Of a stretch of DNA of 64,000 nucleotides, positions 60,701 through 64,000 are shown piece after piece. The stretch comes from Turritopsis dohrnii. Taxonomy: Eukaryota > Cnidaria > Hydrozoa > Anthoathecata > Oceaniidae. The number at the start of each line of letters is the position of its first letter. Within the stretch, counting starts at the first letter, position 1. Position numbers and translations under genes: made by a program. The stretch lies in contig BQMF02000020.1 in assembly GCA_027922465.2 (NCBI GenBank), positions 248,001 to 312,000 on the forward strand, written 5' to 3'. Under the pieces are notes generated by a model. That model searched no databases. It was given only the letters and a program-made list of their open reading frames with translations, and was not told the origin of the DNA.

Positions 60701-63700
60701 GTTAGAGGAAGCATCTAGGTTGTATTTCGGTGAGCGCAATATCAAGGGAATGTTTGGAGTCCTGGATCCGTTGCATCAGATGATGGAACGTGGACCGCAG
60801 ACGTTGAACGAGACTTCATTCCAACAGGTATCAGTGTCATGCGTGATGTCATATCGTAAGGCGTTAAGTTCCATTCTCATATCCACTATTTTGTGTTTAG
60901 GCGTACGGGCGGGATTTGATGGAGGCGCAAGACTGGTGTCGAAAATACCAGAAAACCGGTAACGACAAGGACTTGACGCAAGCTTGGGATTTGTACTACC
61001 ATGTCTTCCGAAGAATCTCGAAACAACTTCCTCAGGTAATCTCGTTTCTTGAGAAGCAATTTAGTGAACCGAACCACTTTCAGTCAATGTGTTTATTTCT
61101 AATGTAATTGCAGTTTCAACATTTCCAAGATTTTCTGTTTAGCTTACTTCTCTGGAGCTACAGTACGTTTCTCCAAAGCTGTTAATTTGTCGCGACCTGG
61201 AACTTGCCGTTCCTGGCACGTACGAACCAGATCGGCCAATCACACAAATAAAACGTATTAGCACTACATTGAATGTAATTACGTCGAAACAGAGGCCGAG
61301 AAAACTTAGTATAACTGGTGAGTCGAACTCGTCGCCGGTCTCGAAATATTTGCATCGTCGGTTTTAACGGTTGTTTTGTTGGATTCTTTTCCCAGGAAAT
61401 AACGGCGCCGAGTTTATGTTTTTGTTGAAAGGCCACGAAGACCTGCGACAGGACGAAAGAGTCATGCAGTTGTTCGGTCTCGTAAATACGTTACTGGCGA
61501 GCGATTCGATAACATTTAAAAGACATCTTAGGTAACACTGAAAAATGGCCTCTTAGAGGGAGATCGGGATTTTTGTCCAGGTCGGATGACACCTGCAAAC
61601 GTTCTGGTACCGTCCTCCACATTGGTTGGTTTGAAAACATTTCAATCAAAACTATGTTTTGTTTACGTTTCCTTTTTGTAGCATTCAGCGGTATGCTGTT
61701 ATTCCACTTTCCACTAATTCTGGTCTCATTGGATGGGTGCCACATTGCGATACTCTTCACACTCTTATAAGGGACTATCGAGACAAAAAAAAGATTCTGC
61801 TAAATATTGAACATAGAATAATGTTGCGGATGGCGCCCGATTACGAGCACTTGACGCTCATGCAGAAAGTGGAGGTTTTCGAACACGCCCTTGCAAATAC
61901 TCAAGGTGATGACTTGGCCAAAGTGTTATGGCTGAAAAGTCCAAGTTCAGAGGTAAGAACGTTTTGTTATATGATCAAAGTGAAAGTTTAACGATCATAA
62001 GCAAACAAATGAATAAATAACCAGAGACTCTTTTTCGATAAATACCCGCCTTGACGAGTATGGCGTTACCAGGAGAATGTTCTGTATTTCGATGCATACC
62101 CGCCTCGACGAGTAGGGCGTTACCAGCAGGAGAATGTTCTGTATTTCGATAAATACCCGCCTTGACGAGTAGGGCGTTACCAGGGCGTTGTTCTGTATTT
62201 CTTTCAGGTTTGGTTCGATCGTCGTTTGAATTACACTCGCTCTTTAGCTGTTATGTCCATGGTTGGCTATGTGCTTGGTTTGGGTGACAGGTAAGGTTCT
62301 CTAGTGTTTTCTTTTTTCCGTATGATGTGTAACCTGGCTAGTCTGATGAAATCATTTACTTGTATTCATTAGGCATCCGTCAAATTTGATGTTGGATCGT
62401 ATGTCGGGAAAAATTCTTCATATTGATTTTGGTGATTGTTTTGAGGTGAAGATAATATTTGCGATGACGTAATGTTTTGCTTATAGGTAGATTAATGAAG
62501 AAACCACGACGACGTTTGTTTTTAGGTTGCCATGACACGAGAAAAATTCCCCGAAAAAATTCCCTTCCGATTGACAAGGATGCTGATCAACGCTATGGAG
62601 GTATAAAAAAAAACATCGCGAAGCTCGTCGACTTCAACTTCATTCATTCATTTATTCATTCATGCTTTTGTTCAGGTAACTGGTATCGATGGCAACTATC
62701 GTATGACGTGTGAGAGCGTTATGAGCGTGTTGCGAGAAAACAAGGACAGCTTGATGGCTGTGCTCGAAGCTTTTGTATACGATCCATTGTTGAATTGGAG
62801 GCTTATCGACAGTAAGGCTGTTTAGTCTGTTTTGACTAAGAAACTAATAGAAGTCTGTTCGAAATTAAGAACTCCGATATGCAAAGGAATATTTTATCCG
62901 GACTTTTCGTATTCGGATTTTGTTTGGGTTTTTCGGTTTCGGATTTTATTCGGACTTTTCTTTTCAGCTCCGAAAGAAAAACGCTCAAAAGGTCGATCGG
63001 AATCATACACAGCTCATAATGATGGTCACGGTAAGAGCTGCCTGGAAGACATCTTTTTTGTTATGAACAAAGATTTATTACGTCTCTTTCCTCATGTAGC
63101 GCAAAGATTTATTACGTCTCTTTCCTCATGTAGCGCAAAGATTTATTACGTCTCTTTCCTCATGTAGCGATAATGCAGTGGTTGGTTCATTCAACCAACG
63201 TCTTCAATGGCGATCGTCATTCGAGTCAAATTCCTATTGTATCTCCATACTCCACTCTATACGCTTTGAAAATCTACACATGAGACAGCTTTCTAACGAC
63301 CTGTCCTTGTGTAATTGTTTTGTTTTGCTTTTTTTTTCATTCTTTCCTTTTTACTGAATTGTTATTACTCTAGAATTCCAAGAAACGTACGATCGGCCGA
63401 GGGGAAACAAAGCGGCGGCCGCAGACCACCCACCACAAGATCCCGAGCATGGCAACAAACCGGAAGCAGTAAACAAACGAGCACTACAAATCGTCAACCG
63501 TGTCAAAGATAAACTCACTGGTCGAGATTTTAACAAAGATGAAGCCGTCAAAGCGGAGAAGCAAGTCGACCTGTTGATACAACAAGCAACGTCACACGCT
63601 AATCTTTGTCAAGCATATATCGGCTGGTATGATCATTCTCTTTGCATATGTTTAGCTTGGGCGAAACTGAACTCGAAACTCTTCCTTGTTTACTTAACTG

Positions 63701-63760
63701 CAACAAGCAAACAAACAAATAAATGCTTTTCTGTTTGGTTTTAGGTGTCCGTTTTGGTGA
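45731..63760 (+). CDS. MTOR: mTOR, serine/threonine kinase of the PIKK family, complete
   Basis: 53 exons, all joined in phase (7443 nt, 2480 aa; human 2549): 45731-45956, 46728-46960, 47035-47136, 47577-47675, 49074-49217, 49293-49508, 49798-49910, 49982-50027, 50126-50268, 50431-50565, 50654-50721, 51172-51267, 51500-51583, 51723-51841, 52420-52528, 52618-52823, 52900-53022, 53231-53314, 53392-53525, 53616-53709, 53909-54047, 54639-54886, 54996-55082, 55178-55270, 55354-55434, 55554-55666, 55747-55939, 56220-56426, 56513-56652, 56948-57113, 57356-57489, 57582-57660, 57795-57934, 58010-58304, 58508-58741, 58818-58949, 59125-59258, 59404-59521, 59638-59757, 59838-60032, 60128-60226, 60522-60827, 60901-61035, 61143-61317, 61396-61531, 61682-61952, 62208-62290, 62373-62445, 62526-62600, 62676-62811, 62968-63030, 63374-63626, 63745-63760. 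HEAT repeats fill ~1-1250, FAT ~1320-1920, FRB ~1952-2051, kinase ~2119-2447, FATC 2448-2480. Visible landmarks: [14 protein letters not shown] (Lys2124), [13 protein letters not shown] (Asp2275, Asn2280), IDFGDCFE (Asp2294), final GWCPFW. As core of TORC1/TORC2 it couples nutrients and growth signals to translation and autophagy. The intron after exon 16 is GC-AG. Exons 21-22 could flank an extra small exon. Confidence 0.97.
47740..48015 (+). mobile_element. tRNA-derived SINE in mTOR intron 4
   Basis: The first ~70 bases are tRNA-like with both internal RNA polymerase III promoter boxes: A box TGGCATAATGG (47743-47753) and B box GGTTCAATTCC (47786-47796), 33 bp apart. A body of about 200 bp follows without an ORF, ending GAATTAGAATAAA. 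GAAAAATG before (47732-47739) and GAAAAAATG after (48016-48024) look like a target-site duplication. The fold is too degenerate for a working tRNA. Confidence 0.8.
52824..52899 (+). other. GC-AG intron of mTOR
   Basis: Exon 16 ends CTTATTCAA and the intron begins GCAAGT; the next exon starts ATTCTAACAGAATTGG after CTCTCTTAG. The protein across this join (LIQ|ILTELE) is the conserved mTOR sequence, and the only GT nearby (in GCAAGTG) would break the frame. AA|GCAAGT matches the known consensus of GC-AG introns. Confidence 0.9.
62034..62204 (+). repeat. Three ~57-bp tandem units in mTOR intron 46
   Basis: Units start at about 62034, 62089 and 62146, each reading TTCGATAAATACCCGCCTTG (or close) and then GACGAGTAGGGCGTTACCAG and TGTTCTGTATTT. 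Unit lengths differ slightly by a small CAGGAG insertion. The array stops just before the acceptor of exon 47. Confidence 0.9.
63068..63169 (+). repeat. Three perfect 34-bp tandem units in mTOR intron 51
   Basis: CAAAGATTTATTACGTCTCT and then TTCCTCATGTAGCG is repeated three times at 63068, 63102 and 63136 with no obvious differences, so the duplication is recent or kept uniform. Confidence 0.95.
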
Positions 63761-64000
63761 TGTACACATACCGCATAGATTTCTTTGTGTTGTATCACTC
63801 AACAAAAAATGTCTGAAGCGCATCTTACGTCTTATGAAGTCCCGGATGTGTCCAGCCATGTGTATTGGCTTTTGACCTTGATAAGACATGAACTGATTGG
63901 AATACATGTTCAAAATCTTCACGAGATTAACTTCTTCAACTGGTATTTTGATCAGAGCCTGATGAGAACTTGATAATTTATGGGACCTGCTTGATATTTT
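63761..64000 (+). other. mTOR 3' flank
   Basis: Follows the mTOR stop codon and should be its 3' UTR. No canonical AATAAA is seen before the window ends. The open frame at 63785-63973 has no recognisable domain. Confidence 0.5.

Overview
This is an AT-rich animal nuclear DNA window. Genes are split by GT-AG introns, many only 70-500 bp long, and the spaces between genes and the long introns are full of inverted-repeat DNA transposons and LINE debris. The intron-rich, clearly metazoan gene set and the mix of transposons suggest an invertebrate, probably an early-branching one such as a cnidarian. The species cannot be fixed from the sequence alone.

I rebuilt four multi-exon genes by hand, joining exons at splice sites that keep phase. 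(1) 5082-7166, minus: a TCF19-type chromatin reader, FHA domain plus C-terminal PHD finger, 6 exons, 449 aa. (2) 17510-22239, plus: an orthologue of MIIP, 6 exons found, extreme N-terminus unresolved. (3) 25759-40419, plus: MAGT1/TUSC3 (Ost3/Ost6 subunit of oligosaccharyltransferase), 10 exons, 335 aa, with a 12.3-kb first intron packed with transposons. (4) 45731-63760, plus: the complete mTOR kinase, 53 exons, 2480 aa, from HEAT repeats to the C-terminal GWCPFW. A fifth gene may start at 4148 on the minus strand (single exon, chromodomain-like beginning).

Layout: 1-4 kb holds copies of a ~470-bp repeat and the possible first exon; 5-7.2 kb is TCF19; 8.3-16.9 kb is a transposon graveyard (TA-flanked inverted-repeat element with a nested palindrome, hAT-like MITE, PIF/Harbinger-like element with a MADF ORF, another TIR element with a HIRAN-like ORF); 17.4-22.2 kb is MIIP with a ~1.1-kb palindrome and a 61-bp minisatellite in its introns; 23-25.7 kb holds two LINE fragments and a MITE; 25.8-40.4 kb is MAGT1, whose first intron carries two TA-flanked TIR elements and a nearly complete LINE that is itself split by a 1.2-kb DNA transposon; 41.8-43.5 kb is a striking Mutator-like foldback element built from AACGGAGGC repeats; 45.2-45.6 kb is a LINE tail; the remainder is mTOR, with a tRNA-derived SINE in intron 4.

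The genes do not form one pathway: mTOR is the growth-control kinase, MAGT1 acts in ER N-glycosylation, TCF19 reads chromatin, and MIIP is a poorly understood regulator of migration and growth. MIIP and mTOR lie about 23 kb apart here; both map to 1p36.22 in human, so the linkage may be ancient.
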